From Lichtheimia corymbifera B2541 (Eukaryota; Mucoromycota; Mucoromycetes; Mucorales; Lichtheimiaceae), in NCBI GenBank assembly GCA_000697475.1, contig JNEU01000174.1, forward strand, positions 1-39,540: a stretch of DNA of 39,540 nt. Reading direction: 5' to 3'. The notes under the pieces are model-generated. The model searched no databases. It had not been told where the DNA came from and saw only the letters and a list, made by a program, of their open reading frames with translations. The first letter of the stretch is position 1; each line of letters starts with the position of its first letter. Of this stretch, positions 29,972-39,540 are shown piece after piece. The translations under genes and the position numbers were made by a program.

Positions 29972-31354
29972 ATGACATTGGACAGCAATTTCACCTTTGC
30001 CAACTCAGATGAGTACACGCAGTTACTGACTGAGCTACATGCCGACTATTGTCGGGATGAGCCAAAAGATGTGCTGCAGTACTGTGCCAACTTTTTCAAC
30101 CGCAAACTTCAGGAACAGCGGGTTTTATTCCGAGAACAGCAAGGTCATGTGCAGGGTAAGAAAAGTGACCTTGATCATTAGTGGCAGGGATACTAATATA
30201 CAATATACAGCAGCTGGCATGGATGAATGTCATCCTTTGTTTGCAGCAGACGACAATGTAGGTGCTGAGAAGCTGCAAATCACTAGAACACAAGATCATT
30301 TGATGGATAGCGACCAAGACGACGAAGATGATTATGGCGATGAACTGCATGATGACTTTGCACCCGAACCACTTGCCGGAATACCCCCAGCTGCAGGCAA
30401 CCATTACAGCCGTGATCGACGTACTTCTGTCAGTGCAGAATCAATGGCACCAACTCAAGGCAATGATTATGTTAAGCAAGTTATTCCAAAGTCAGATAGC
30501 CAACGTGAACGCATTCGCTCGAGTGTGGGCAACAATTTTCTATTCCGCAACTTGGACGAGGAGCAGTACGAGGACGTGGTGGATGCTATGGCTGAAAAAC
30601 CTGTGGCAAACGGTGATGTAGTCATTGAACAAGGTGCTGTAGGCGACTACTTTTATGTGGTGGAGCACGGCACGCTGGATTGTCTTATAAGCAAAGGAGG
30701 TGCACCACCAGCAAAGGTGACAAGTTATGAAGCAGGTGGCAGCTTTGGCGAGTTGGCTCTAATGTACAATGCCCCACGTGCAGCCACTATCATTGCAACA
30801 TCGGATGCTATTCTATGGGCTTTGGACCGTGTCACCTTTCGTACTATTTTAATGGAAAACACGGCTCGTAAACGCCGCATGTACGAGTCATTCCTAGAAG
30901 AAGTACCTCTGCTAAAATCGCTCGAGGAATACGAACGACACAAAATTGCCGATGCTCTTGATACAGTTTACTTTGAACCTGGTCATCAAGTTGTTTGTGA
31001 AGGTGATGTAGGCGATCGCTTTTACATTATTGAATCTGGTGATGCCGCTGTCTATCGCCGTGGGTCAGACAATGACCAGCAACAAGTGAATACATTGTCC
31101 CGAGGCAACTATTTTGGAGGTAAATACTTTTTTCCCAAACGCAGAGTCACGTGGGACAACGTGCTTACATCTTTGTAGAACTTGCACTGCTTAATGATGC
31201 TCCACGTGTCGCTACAGTGGTTGCACAGAACCGTCTCAAATGTGCCAGCCTAGGCAAAAAAGCATTTACACGATTGTTGGGACCTGTGCTCGAGATCCTC
31301 AAACGCAATTCAGAAAATTATCACTCAATCATCAGCCAACAGGAATCACGATAG
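29972..31354 (+). CDS. pkaR: cAMP-dependent protein kinase regulatory subunit
   Basis: This protein binds and inhibits the PKA catalytic subunit and releases it when cAMP binds. It has 422 residues in three exons, 29972-30155, 30211-31119 and 31179-31354, with introns of 55 and 59 nt. The N-terminal dimerisation/docking region (about 8-50, [20 protein letters not shown]) is followed by an acidic linker and the inhibitor site RRTSV (131-135). The serine there makes it a type-II-like phosphorylatable substrate sequence. Two cyclic-nucleotide-binding domains follow, with phosphate-binding cassettes [13 protein letters not shown] (240-252) and [13 protein letters not shown] (363-375). Both keep the Glu and Arg that contact cAMP, so both sites should work. 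It ends with TAG. It lies in tandem 576 bp after the channel gene. Confidence 0.95.
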
Positions 31355-32218
31355 CTGTTTTTACCTCCCTTTTTAACACCAAATCCTTTACGGCATTATA
31401 ATATTCCATGTCTGTCATTCATCCACCGCACACCATCCACTATTTACGCTCCATTCTCGCATTAGTGTACGGTCACTCTTTACGCATCTTGTCTATTTGA
31501 TAAAACAGAATTGTAGTGCTTAGACTTGGCATTTTTCAAAGTCATAACTTTGTGGCAGTGGATGATTAATGATCATGACTAGGCTGTGGTGGTCATCGAC
31601 GTGAAAGGCGTCAATATTGGTGCAATGGTTATGGTTTGGACGTGTACGCACAGTGTATTGATGCTGCTTTTGCGCGTTTACCGTAGAAGTGGACCCCACA
31701 GGCACATTAGTAATAAGTATGATTGGTTTCTAGTTTGTGCGTTTGACAGGTGATATTTTGCAAAAAAGAACAAAAGCAGTATGTATCATCGGAAGCCGTT
31801 AAATCATCACCATGGGAGGGCTTACTATTTGCACCATCTTTGATTCAAACCGCCAGACCAGGGGAGGCTTGATTGCTGATATCAGATGTGACCTGATCAT
31901 CCTCACTGCTTGCACCGAACACCATACTAACACCAAGAGTAGGTTGACAACATGGTAAGTCACCTTTATGATAATGGGGATGTGCATTAGGCGTACAAGT
32001 GATTGACTTCCTTGATAGATATTTTATTACCTGCCCTAATTTAGCCGATGTATATGCATACAACCTGGAGTCCCATCACTTTATCAGCTCTTGCATCAAT
32101 ATATCAATGCACCATCCCCAACCGACAGAAATACCCACGCCCACAATGCACAATAAAAGGATTTTGTCGCCGTTCGTCATAATCCACACCTCTCTTTCGT
32201 CTGTCTGTCTTCTTTGAT
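31355..32218. other. Intergenic stretch
   Basis: No convincing gene, RNA or repeat was seen. It includes the 3' side of pkaR. Confidence 0.4.
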
Positions 32219-32868
32219 TCAAATTTCCAAGGTTTGTTTGTATATCACTTCTTGCAACCCTGTGAATAAGTGCTGATCCTTGGGGTCATTCATAGGGTGT
32301 TTTTGTTTTCCTGCTCTCATTGTTGTCGTCTCCTCATTGTGATATTGAATTCTTAGAAAAAGATAAACCTCGATCATGTCGCTTGAGGAGTTATTACTCA
32401 TACACGCCACATTGTTACTTTCGATACTGCTATCACTCCGTGAAGTATCTGCAAAAGTTGGTTCTGTATCATAGTCTACGTCTGGTGCTGAAGTTGCCAT
32501 GGTGCAACCTCCCGTCCCGTTCAATGTTTTCCGTTTCCGATGGCGGTAGAAGGGGAATTCCCATGGTGGCTTCCAGCATTCCCAGTTGTGCGCCTGACTG
32601 AAACGAGCGACAAAATCTTCCCATCCTTTGTGGCAGTAAGTAAGGATAAAGGAGTTGATATGCTTGGAAACTTATTGTAAAGCTAAATAGATACTGGATG
32701 GTGGAAGAACGTGTGGCGACACAAAGCCCTCGCGGGAACATGAAGCAATGCTGCACTTTGCACAAATGAGGGTGGAGTGCCTTTCACGTGACGCAAAGTC
32801 TCAAACTCCAAGTATCCGATGTATTCTACCTTGTACATATCAACTTTTACGTGATTATCATCTGCCAT
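32219..32868 (-). CDS. Possible small spliced gene, unknown function
   Basis: Two open segments look protein-like. One starts at ATG 32868-32866 (MADDNHVKVDMYKVEYIGYL). The other reads about 32645-32219 and is Trp/aromatic-rich then Ser-rich (FVARFSQAHNWECWKPPWEF, RSDSSIESNNVACMSNNSS). They are in different frames and need at least one intron; a GTATCT donor near 32698 and an acceptor near 32623 would be possible, but the frame does not join cleanly. I recognise no family. The exon structure, and even whether this is a gene, is uncertain. Confidence 0.25.
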
Positions 32869-32945
32869 GCAGCTAACTTACAACTCTTACAGATTAACGA
32901 ACATCATACACGATGCTGGCGGAGGAAAAACAGAGCTAGATTCAT

Positions 32946-33147
32946 GATACAAACCAGCACAATATTAGGATAGTCGCAGCTGTGCTTTCTAGTGGATGCA
33001 GTATTCGTGCGAAAACACATTTCATGTATAGTGTGCTTTATCTGCATAAAATAGGCGATTGAAAAAAAAAGAATTACAATATCACGATAACTTTTACAAG
33101 ACATGAACATTGAGTCAAAAGAGGTAGGCTGTTGGTTTTCACCACAT
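32946..33147 (+). repeat. Dispersed repeat, copy B
   Basis: This is similar to 11248-11480 in the same orientation, with a roughly 30-bp deletion relative to it in the middle. It lies about 240 bp before the septin ATG, so it may be part of that gene's upstream region. Confidence 0.75.
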
Positions 33148-33385
33148 ACATATTGCGTGAAGACGCAATATCTCAGATCAAGGGGTGGAGAAGGAGTGTG
33201 CTGTGGTAGGCAAATTCGCCTGCAGCAGGGAGAGGGGAAAATAGTGGAATAAGGAGGGGATCAAGGGAAAATACCAGGGAGACATATCCACGCGCACACG
33301 CTAAATTTACAGGAACGATTGCACATACCTTCAACCTTTTCTTTCACTTTTATCCTTCCTCCACGTTAACACATAAACACATATA
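33148..33385 (+). promoter_or_regulatory. Septin upstream region
   Basis: A purine-rich stretch (33180-33290) is followed by a CT-rich tract (33330-33365) just before the ATG. No precise element is assigned. Confidence 0.35.
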
Positions 33386-35022
33386 ATGACTGTCTCATCA
33401 CCTACTGAAGTGGCACCTCCGCCTCCCCGTGCACCCATCACATCCACTGGAACTGGTATTGCAAATCTTCCTAACCAGCGTCACAAAATCGTTGCCAAAA
33501 ATGGTGCCAACTTTACGTTGATGGTGTGTGGTGAGTAATTTTTGTCAAGGATACTAAATATTGTCGTTGAATCCCCTAATGTGTCGATTTATAGGTGAAT
33601 CGGGTGTGGGTAAGACAACCTTTGTCAATACCCTCTTTACATCCACTATCAAGGAACCCAAGAATTTGAGCAAACGTCGCTTGCGTTCTAATAACAACAA
33701 GACCGTGCAAATCCAGATTACCAAAGCGGGTGGGTTCAAGCATTAGTGACTCAGCACTACGTATACTGACACACCTTCAATAGAGCTAGAGGAGAAAATG
33801 TTCAAGGTCAAGCTCACCATCATTGACACTCCCGGCTTTGGTGATTATGTCAATAATCGTCATAGCTGGATCCCTATTGTGAACTTCATTGACGACCAAC
33901 ATGAAAGATACATGCGACAAGAGCAGCAGCCTTCGCGTGAAGGGTTGGTGGACATGCGTGTCCATGCATGCTTGTATTTTATAAAACCAACAGGCCACAC
34001 GTGAGTAACTAGAGTGACAAAGAACGAGAGGGGAAGAGGGAAAAAAGGGGGAATTGTGATACTCACCATCAATGATTGTCAAGATTATCGCCTTTAGACA
34101 TTGAAGTCATGAAACGTCTAGGTTCACGTGTCAACTTGATACCTGTCATTGCTAAGGCTGATACTTTGACACCTGCTGATTTAGCAAAGTTTAAGCAAAA
34201 CGTAAGTATAGAGCAAGTTGAATATGTTTTTCTCCTGAATGGGGGAAAAGACACATTGTAAATCCTCCCTTGTTACTAACTTCTTTTTTTGTCTTGTCTC
34301 TCTCAGATTCGGGAGGTGATATCAGCACAAGAAATTCAAGTATACTCGTGCCCTATTGAAAGCGAGGATGAAATGACTACCAAGCGTAATGCCAACATTA
34401 TGGCTGCGCTACCTTTTGCTGTGATTGGATCGACCGAAGAGGTGGTGACGCCAGATGGTCGACGCGTCAAGGGTAGACAATATAGTTGGGGTTGCGCTGA
34501 AGTTGAGAATGATGAGCACTGCGACTTTAGAAAGCTACGTAGCTTGTTGATCCGGACTCACATGTTGGACCTTATCACTACTACTGAGGAGCTGCATTAT
34601 GAAAACTACCGCCAAACACAAATGGAAACAAGGAAGTTTGGTGATCCAAGGTTAATAACGATGGCCTCACTGGTTAATTTATGTATATATATTCACTCAT
34701 GTAGTACATTTATTCATAGATCTCAGCCCACGGAGAATGCTAAATTCAAGGAAGAGGAAGAAATGCTACGTAAGCGTTTTACAGAACAAGTCAAGGCTGA
34801 AGAAGGCAGGTTCCGAAAATGGGAGCAACAGGTAGGTCATCGAAGGATTATATGAATGATAGATGATTTTAATGACGTAAAATGATATGATAGCTTCTGA
34901 GTGAAAGGGATCGATTGCACAAGGAATTGGAGCAGCAAAGTGAACGTATCAAGGAACTACAAAGTGAAATGGATTCATATTATTATAATCATCACAATTC
35001 GCCTAGAGCTGTTAGAAGATAA
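33386..35022 (+). CDS. CDC12: Septin, Cdc12 type
   Basis: This GTP-binding cytoskeletal protein assembles with other septins into filaments at septa and hyphal branch sites. It has 399 residues in seven exons: 33386-33530, 33595-33729, 33784-34000, 34084-34201, 34307-34650, 34720-34831 and 34894-35022; all junctions keep frame. Visible motifs are the P-loop GESGVGKT (49-56), DTPGFG (108-113), AKAD (189-192), and the septin unique element GRQYSWGCAEVENDEHCDFR with its RTHMLDL continuation. The C-terminal 60 residues form a coiled coil. The N-terminal GIANLPNQRHKIVAKNGANF and the VNTLF sequence after the P-loop point to the Cdc12/AspC subgroup rather than Cdc3, Cdc10 or Cdc11. Confidence 0.93.
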
Positions 35023-35132
35023 TCCTTCCTTCTTTAGTTACTTGGACATCCTTTTAGTATTACAAAAAGCGACATAAATAAGCAAGTGAATCCCGCTTGT
35101 TTTCATTCTCCTTCTTTTCATTTTCTTTTGTC

Positions 35133-35744
35133 ATGGTCAAAGACGCTTCGGCCCGATATCAGTGGCATACACACACCAACAACGGCACCCGTGAACCCAT
35201 TCGACTCACTACCAATAACAACATGGCAACCATGGAACACGACATGACAACCGTTGGATTGGCACCGGAAGAGATCCGTAAACACTTGCGTGATCCACCT
35301 CTATGCTTTTGCAACAAAAAAGCGCATCGCTCTGAAACAGCACTTGGGACCATGTACGATTGTCACAACGTGCAAGATGATAAGGTTCAGAAGATATGTG
35401 GATTTCATATACATGGAAAAGCATGGAGTGCGTTTCGCGAACGAGGACGGCTGGATGCAGATGATCCCGAATTAAGCGTGTGTCCCTACTTTAATTTCAC
35501 TTTTTGCGTACGTTTTCGAGTGATCAATGATTATTCCAAGCAAACGTTGACTGTGCCAAGGTGCTTTTGTGGATTACGGGTCAAGATGGCTGAACAGAAT
35601 GATCGAATTGTATTCAAATGTCCCAATTACGATATCGATGGTGCCAAGCCAAAGTGTGCGTGGAATCTTTGGGCCGAACAAGTCGCGTTTGGTAAACCAC
35701 AGCCGCTCCTTCATGATTTTGACTCTTTTCGGAACGACGACTGA
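35133..35744 (+). CDS. Tandem GRF-like zinc-ribbon protein
   Basis: This intronless 203-residue protein has two cysteine clusters of identical spacing, CxC-x16-C-x11-C. The first is C58/C60/C77/C89 (PPLCFCNKKAHRSETA) and the second C144/C146/C163/C175 (VPRCFCGLRVKMAEQN, then FKCPNYD and KPKCAWNLWAEQ). This fits GRF-type zinc ribbons, which bind single-stranded nucleic acid in other proteins; usually one copy is found attached to a nuclease, helicase or topoisomerase, and none is seen here. The start ATG at 35133 was chosen as the first in frame. The next gene starts only 74 bp after the stop on the same strand; a fused transcript is possible but would need an unusually long intron. Confidence 0.65.
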   Translation: MVKDASARYQWHTHTNNGTREPIRLTTNNNMATMEHDMTTVGLAPEEIRKHLRDPPLCFCNKKAHRSETALGTMYDCHNVQDDKVQKICGFHIHGKAWSAFRERGRLDADDPELSVCPYFNFTFCVRFRVINDYSKQTLTVPRCFCGLRVKMAEQNDRIVFKCPNYDIDGAKPKCAWNLWAEQVAFGKPQPLLHDFDSFRNDD

Positions 35745-35818
35745 GACACCACCATTGTTTTCCTCTCTTCTCCTTCCTTTCTTATATTTTGGCAACACAC
35801 ACCCCCTTCTTTTTCTTC

Positions 35819-36409
35819 ATGCAACAATCGGATCTCCATCGATTAATCCAATCACTTGAAACAAAAGGCGATGCCCTCACTCACAACTCGAGACAATGGC
35901 GAGAAAAGATCGACAACAAGACAAAAGAAATAGAGGAACTGAAACGAACACGAAAAGAGAATGCAAAGAGGATCAACGAATTACGAGACACAGCACAAAA
36001 CATCCAAACCAATCTTCAGAACCGTCAGGCGCAACAACAAGAATTTGAAGAACGAGTTCATGCGATTAAAGAAGAGCGTATCCATTCCCAGTGTCTTGTA
36101 ACCCAGGCTGAATCAGAATGGCGTGAATTAAAGGCAGCGCATGATCTTCTTGCTACTCGATACGAAGCTGTTCGACCTAGCCGAGACTGCAAATGTGCAG
36201 GTTGTTCAAAATGTAGTATTGAATTTGCAATGTTGCCATGTTTCCATTTCGGTAAGTGAAAGAAATTATCCTTGAAACGTGTTCATGTTGACTCACACAC
36301 ATATCTCTCTGTCTATCTAGCCTATTGTGAAGAATGTGCAAAGGAGCTTTCATCATGTAAAATATGCAATAGTACAAGGCAAGGAATCCAGCGTATATAT
36401 TATGGTTGA
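35819..36409 (+). CDS. Coiled-coil protein with C-terminal RING finger
   Basis: This is probably an E3 ubiquitin ligase of 173 residues. Two exons are inferred, 35819-36251 and 36321-36409, with a 69-nt intron (GTAAGT to CTAG) that interrupts the RING. Residues about 5-115 are a highly charged coiled coil. The C3HC4 RING uses C129, C132, C141, H143, C147, C150, C157 and C160 (LPCFHFAYCEECAKELSSCK), with the compact spacing of IAP-type RINGs; a CKC just before it adds further cysteines. Without splicing the RING is cut after HFGK. The start ATG 35819 follows a pyrimidine-rich tract. It is convergent with the HMG gene, with stop codons 75 bp apart. Confidence 0.8.
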
Positions 36410-36484
36410 TTTGTTTATAAATATACCCCCACTTTGATATGCCAATATAATAAGAATGCAAGAATGGGATGAATGGGATGAGCT

Positions 36485-38752
36485 TTATGTTGTCGAGGGT
36501 GGTGTTGCTGGCAATATGCGATATTGTTGTGATTCGGATAAGGATGGTAATAATGTAATTTCAGTGTCTCTTGGAGGATTGACCATTTGAGCGACTGTGG
36601 CAATGGTTTGACTATCAAGTTCCACGGGTGAATTAGGTCGTGCTTGCACTGCTCTGGCTGTATCAGACGCATGTTGATGGTCTCCATGACGAGTCGAAGT
36701 AGAAGCAGCAGCAGCGTTGAATGCTTCAATTTCACGGGCATAACGGGCCTTGTCCTCATCCGCTTTTTTATTCCAAGGACTACGTTCCTCCACTGTCATT
36801 TGGCGCCATCTCTCGGCCACGACTTTACTGACTTGTCCCACGTTGGCTTTAGGCATCAGAGCTGCTATTTCACCACGAACAGACATGGAGAAAAAGAGAA
36901 AACCTGACATTGGGTGTTTGGGAGCAGTTGGGTTGTGAAGTCGTTTCTTTTTACGTCCACGTGGATCACGTCCCATTTGTACAGGTCTTGATTTTGATTG
37001 AGATTGCTGTTGTTGTCTCTTTTTGATGCATGGACGAGATCGATAACCTGCTCGTGCAAGTTCAGCCTTTGATCGCCTATTGTAGATCATGTTGGGATGC
37101 ACGTCCAAATGTTGTTGCTTTAGCTTGGCTGCTTCCTCGTTATAATGGGCCTTCTCTTCCTATTATTTATTATGTCTTATGTAAGAAATACATGTGGTTT
37201 GTTATGCAAAAAGTATTACCTGAGAAAGGTTTCTCCACCGTTCACCAATCGTCCTACTGATTTCTGCAACACCCAAGTTGTGATGTTCATAGAGGATCTT
37301 GCGACGCATGTCTCGGTTGAAGAGCAAATAGGCATTCGGTGGTCGTTTGACGCGTTCGGGTAGGTGATTATCAGGCTTCAGCGCGAGTCGGCTCCCATCT
37401 GCAAAGTTGGCTAATGCTTCCGCTTCTGCTGCTGCTGAATGGCTTGCCACGTTGACCATATTACGCCCACCAGTTATGGGTTGAGGAGATGGAGACTCAG
37501 ATACATGTTGGATATCTTGTCCTGATGGCCAATCGCTTAGACTGCTACTTGGTGGACTGCTGGTGCTGCTGGTGCTACTACCACAAGTACTGCTAGCTGT
37601 ACATCGTAGGTAACTGGCCACAAAGACGGCATTATGACAAACTTGCTCTGTGTTCTTATCGTCATCATCGAGTGAAGACCATGGCTTGTCAACACCGGAA
37701 GACGAGGTATCACTGTTATCTGCTTCTTGTTGCTTGAGGACTTGTGCTTGCTGCTTGTATCTCATTTTTGACTCCTGGTAATAAAATGAAAAGATAAGGA
37801 AAAAAGTGCGAAAAGCAAAGAATAGAGTCGAACTTACCTCACTGAGACGGTTCCATTCTCGTCCGAGAAGTCGATTCAATTCCGAGCTACGTATTCGTGG
37901 TTGCTCAGCTCGGATCTTCGGCCGCTGCTCTGAGCTAAAAACGAAAAAAGCATTTGGTGCCTTTTTCCTAGTACGATGATGATTGCTGGTGACCACAGGT
38001 AGTGGCGAATCTCGTTCCACATGTTGGCTACCACATAGATCTCTGGTGAACCATCTATGATGATTGTAATGTTGCTGTGAAGATGGTGTGCATTCGTAGG
38101 ATGATGTGGCTCTTGCATCCGGATGTGATCCATGCTCTGTGTTACCCTGATGAATTGACGATACAATAACTGTTGCCATGACAACGTACCTTGTTCATTC
38201 GGTAACAATGGTGCTACTGGGTATATGGAGTCAGCGTTTTCTATTTCACATTACTGATTTCGTTTACTACCTTGGTGTCTTGATCCTTGTTGTGTTAATG
38301 GGATGTCGGATGGATGCCGCTAGGATAGTCAAGAGACACACAACCTCCTTGAATACACAAAATTATTCCCACAGTGATGCGAATCTTGAAACCATTCATA
38401 CCTGATGATGTTCCCAAGTTGATGATGTATCATGTTGAGCGTCGAAAGACAGTTGCTGCAACTGTGGTAATATTGGGTTTCGATCATCTTGGTATGTGTT
38501 GAATAATTCTGACTGTTGTAAGCGTGGTGGCGCGTCAAAGGCTGGCAATAGCACCGAGCTACTATTACTGGTTGCTGTTGAAACAACTGTATTATCTCGA
38601 AAGGATGACTGATCCTGGGTTGTCGCATAGTCGAATACGCGATGGGGTGTAGGTGATAGGTGTTGTGTCATGAACCGTTTATTGCCGTGAGAGGATGAGG
38701 ACACGCCATTGTGTGAGCGATCAAGGTACTCGGTGCCTTCGGAATAGGACAT
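36485..38752 (-). CDS. Triple HMG-box protein, probable transcription factor
   Basis: This nuclear DNA-binding protein of 651 residues is inferred in six exons: 38752-38402, 38319-38271, 38216-38190, 38136-37838, 37774-37220 and 37159-36485. The total is divisible by three. Exons 2 and 3 (49 and 27 nt) are the least certain; a shorter version could start at ATG 38179. The first 140 residues are Ser/Gln/Thr-rich. HMG box 1 is about 200-262 (KKAPNAFFVFSSEQRPKIRA), box 2 about 383-455 (RVKRPPNAYLLFNRDMRRKI, resembling the MATA/SOX type), and box 3 about 507-575 (PKHPMSGFLFFSMSVRGEIA). Boxes 1 and 2 are each split by an intron at the same place, just before the third helix. The three boxes differ strongly, so they are not a recent triplication. 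Gln/Lys/Arg-rich basic stretches follow box 2. Confidence 0.85.
37775..37837 (-). other. Stop-free 63-nt intron inside HMG box 1
   Basis: The donor is GTAAGT and the acceptor TTACCAG. The intron length is divisible by three and contains no in-frame stop, so retention would add 21 mostly hydrophobic residues in the middle of the HMG fold. Confidence 0.75.
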
Positions 38753-39347
38753 GGTTGTATTAGCAAGGCATGGCACCCGAGAAAGCACACAACGATTGCA
38801 GTTCTCGAGGAAGAAAAAGGGGCCTTGGAAGGAATAAAAAGAAAAGAGGGGTTAAAGAGAGGGGGTGGGGGATGATCTTTACATGACGTTTGAAGGAAAA
38901 CAGTCAACAGCTCTTGTGTGTGTGTACGCGTGTGTATATAAAACGTTGGGAATTACTACGCCCGCACCAAAATCCCATCTCGCCCGCACCAAAAAAAATA
39001 GGCATGCTAGTCATATACTCAGATCAGCCAATTAATATAAAATGATATAAACACAGCACCTTTATGCCCTCGCTGGCATAATGTCACGTGCATTATTCAT
39101 CATACCCGCACCATTTTTGCACTTGAGTCTTTCATGCAATGCATCCATCATGGCACATGTATATGTCCACCATGCCCGCACCATTTTTACACTCGAGTCT
39201 TTTATGCATTTACGATTAATTCGAAAGCGTTGTATTTTGTAGCATGGTGTCATAATAATGGTGTCATAATAGTCAGGATGAAGTCATCACTTATTGCTTA
39301 ACTATGGGTAGTACATGATTGTGTGTGGTGGTTATTCAGGGACGAAT
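38753..39347. other. Intergenic stretch with short repeats
   Basis: This is the upstream side of the HMG gene. GCCCGCACCAAAA occurs twice at about 38959-38993. A longer unit, CATRCCCGCACCATTTTT followed by RCACTTGAGTCTTT-like sequence, occurs at 39101-39143 and 39171-39213, 70 bp apart. No gene was recognised. Confidence 0.5.
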
Positions 39348-39540
39348 TTAACTAAGAATGCCAGGGTGATAGGATGTTGTTCCTGGTTTAGCTTTCTTGA
39401 TGTGTAGGTGTCTCCATGATGCTTTGTAGTTTTGAGGTACTTTTCTTTCAATCCAAGACTCACGATGCCAATGAGGAACAGGAGGCCATTCAATTCGGAT
39501 TGTAGGTTTGATGATAAGGGAGTAGTAGTGTTTACCCACT
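39348..39540 (-). CDS. C-terminal end of an unidentified ORF running off the window
   Basis: An open frame of at least 63 codons enters from the right edge on the minus strand and stops at 39348. It contains IIKPTIRIEWPPVPHWHRES and WIERKVPQNYKASWRHLH, rich in Trp and basic residues, which looks like real protein, perhaps the end of a transposon or host gene. I do not recognise the family, and nothing upstream is visible. Confidence 0.3.
   Translation of the reverse strand, partial: VGKHYYSLIIKPTIRIEWPPVPHWHRESWIERKVPQNYKASWRHLHIKKAKPGTTSYHPGILS

Noticed and set aside
36485..38752. Mucorales sex (mating-type) locus, because of an HMG gene
   Set aside because: The sexM/sexP loci have a single-HMG gene flanked by a triose-phosphate transporter and an RNA helicase; neither is present, and this gene has three HMG boxes.

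Overview
The window reads as nuclear DNA of an early-diverging filamentous fungus, most likely Mucoromycota (Mucorales-like). Genes are cut by short introns (about 48-105 nt, mostly GT-AG). The gene set is fungal (septin Cdc12 type, PKA regulatory subunit, cytochrome-b5-fused delta-8 sphingolipid desaturase), but it also holds a full-length inositol-trisphosphate-receptor-like channel, a family lost from the well-known Dikarya. All exon structures were worked out by eye from splice signals, frame continuity and family resemblance; there is no transcript evidence.

Positions 1-10035 are a transposon-rich block. An apparently intact two-ORF LINE lies on the minus strand (ORF2 28-3915, ORF1 3912-5246), with its ORFs joined by a 4-nt ATGA overlap. 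A second, diverged and broken copy lies head to head on the plus strand (about 6141-9602). Between them is a fold-back element rich in palindromes (about 5623-5990) and a tRNA-like remnant. Copy 2 stops inside its reverse transcriptase, where inverted-repeat elements (9607-10035) begin. Positions 10036-11629 hold little recognisable.

Positions 11630-19406 hold a two-finger C2H2 protein (-), a four-exon MFS transporter (-), a CsbD-like protein (+) divergent from the transporter, a gene-poor stretch with a rearranged duplication (15845-17420), and the sphingolipid desaturase (-).

Positions 20035-29395 are one 25-exon gene for a 2653-residue IP3R-like calcium-release channel. It keeps the GGGIGD selectivity filter and the C-terminal zinc finger but seems to lack most IP3-coordinating residues. 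It is followed in tandem by the PKA regulatory subunit (29972-31354).

Positions 31355-39540 hold a poorly resolved stretch with one possible small gene, the septin (33386-35022), a protein with two GRF-like zinc ribbons, a coiled-coil RING protein, and, convergent with it, a six-exon gene with three separate HMG boxes. The right edge has short repeats and the end of an unidentified ORF.

The neighbours do not form an operon-like pathway. The strongest biological points are the channel, the triple-HMG regulator, and the LINE pair with its inserted palindromic elements.
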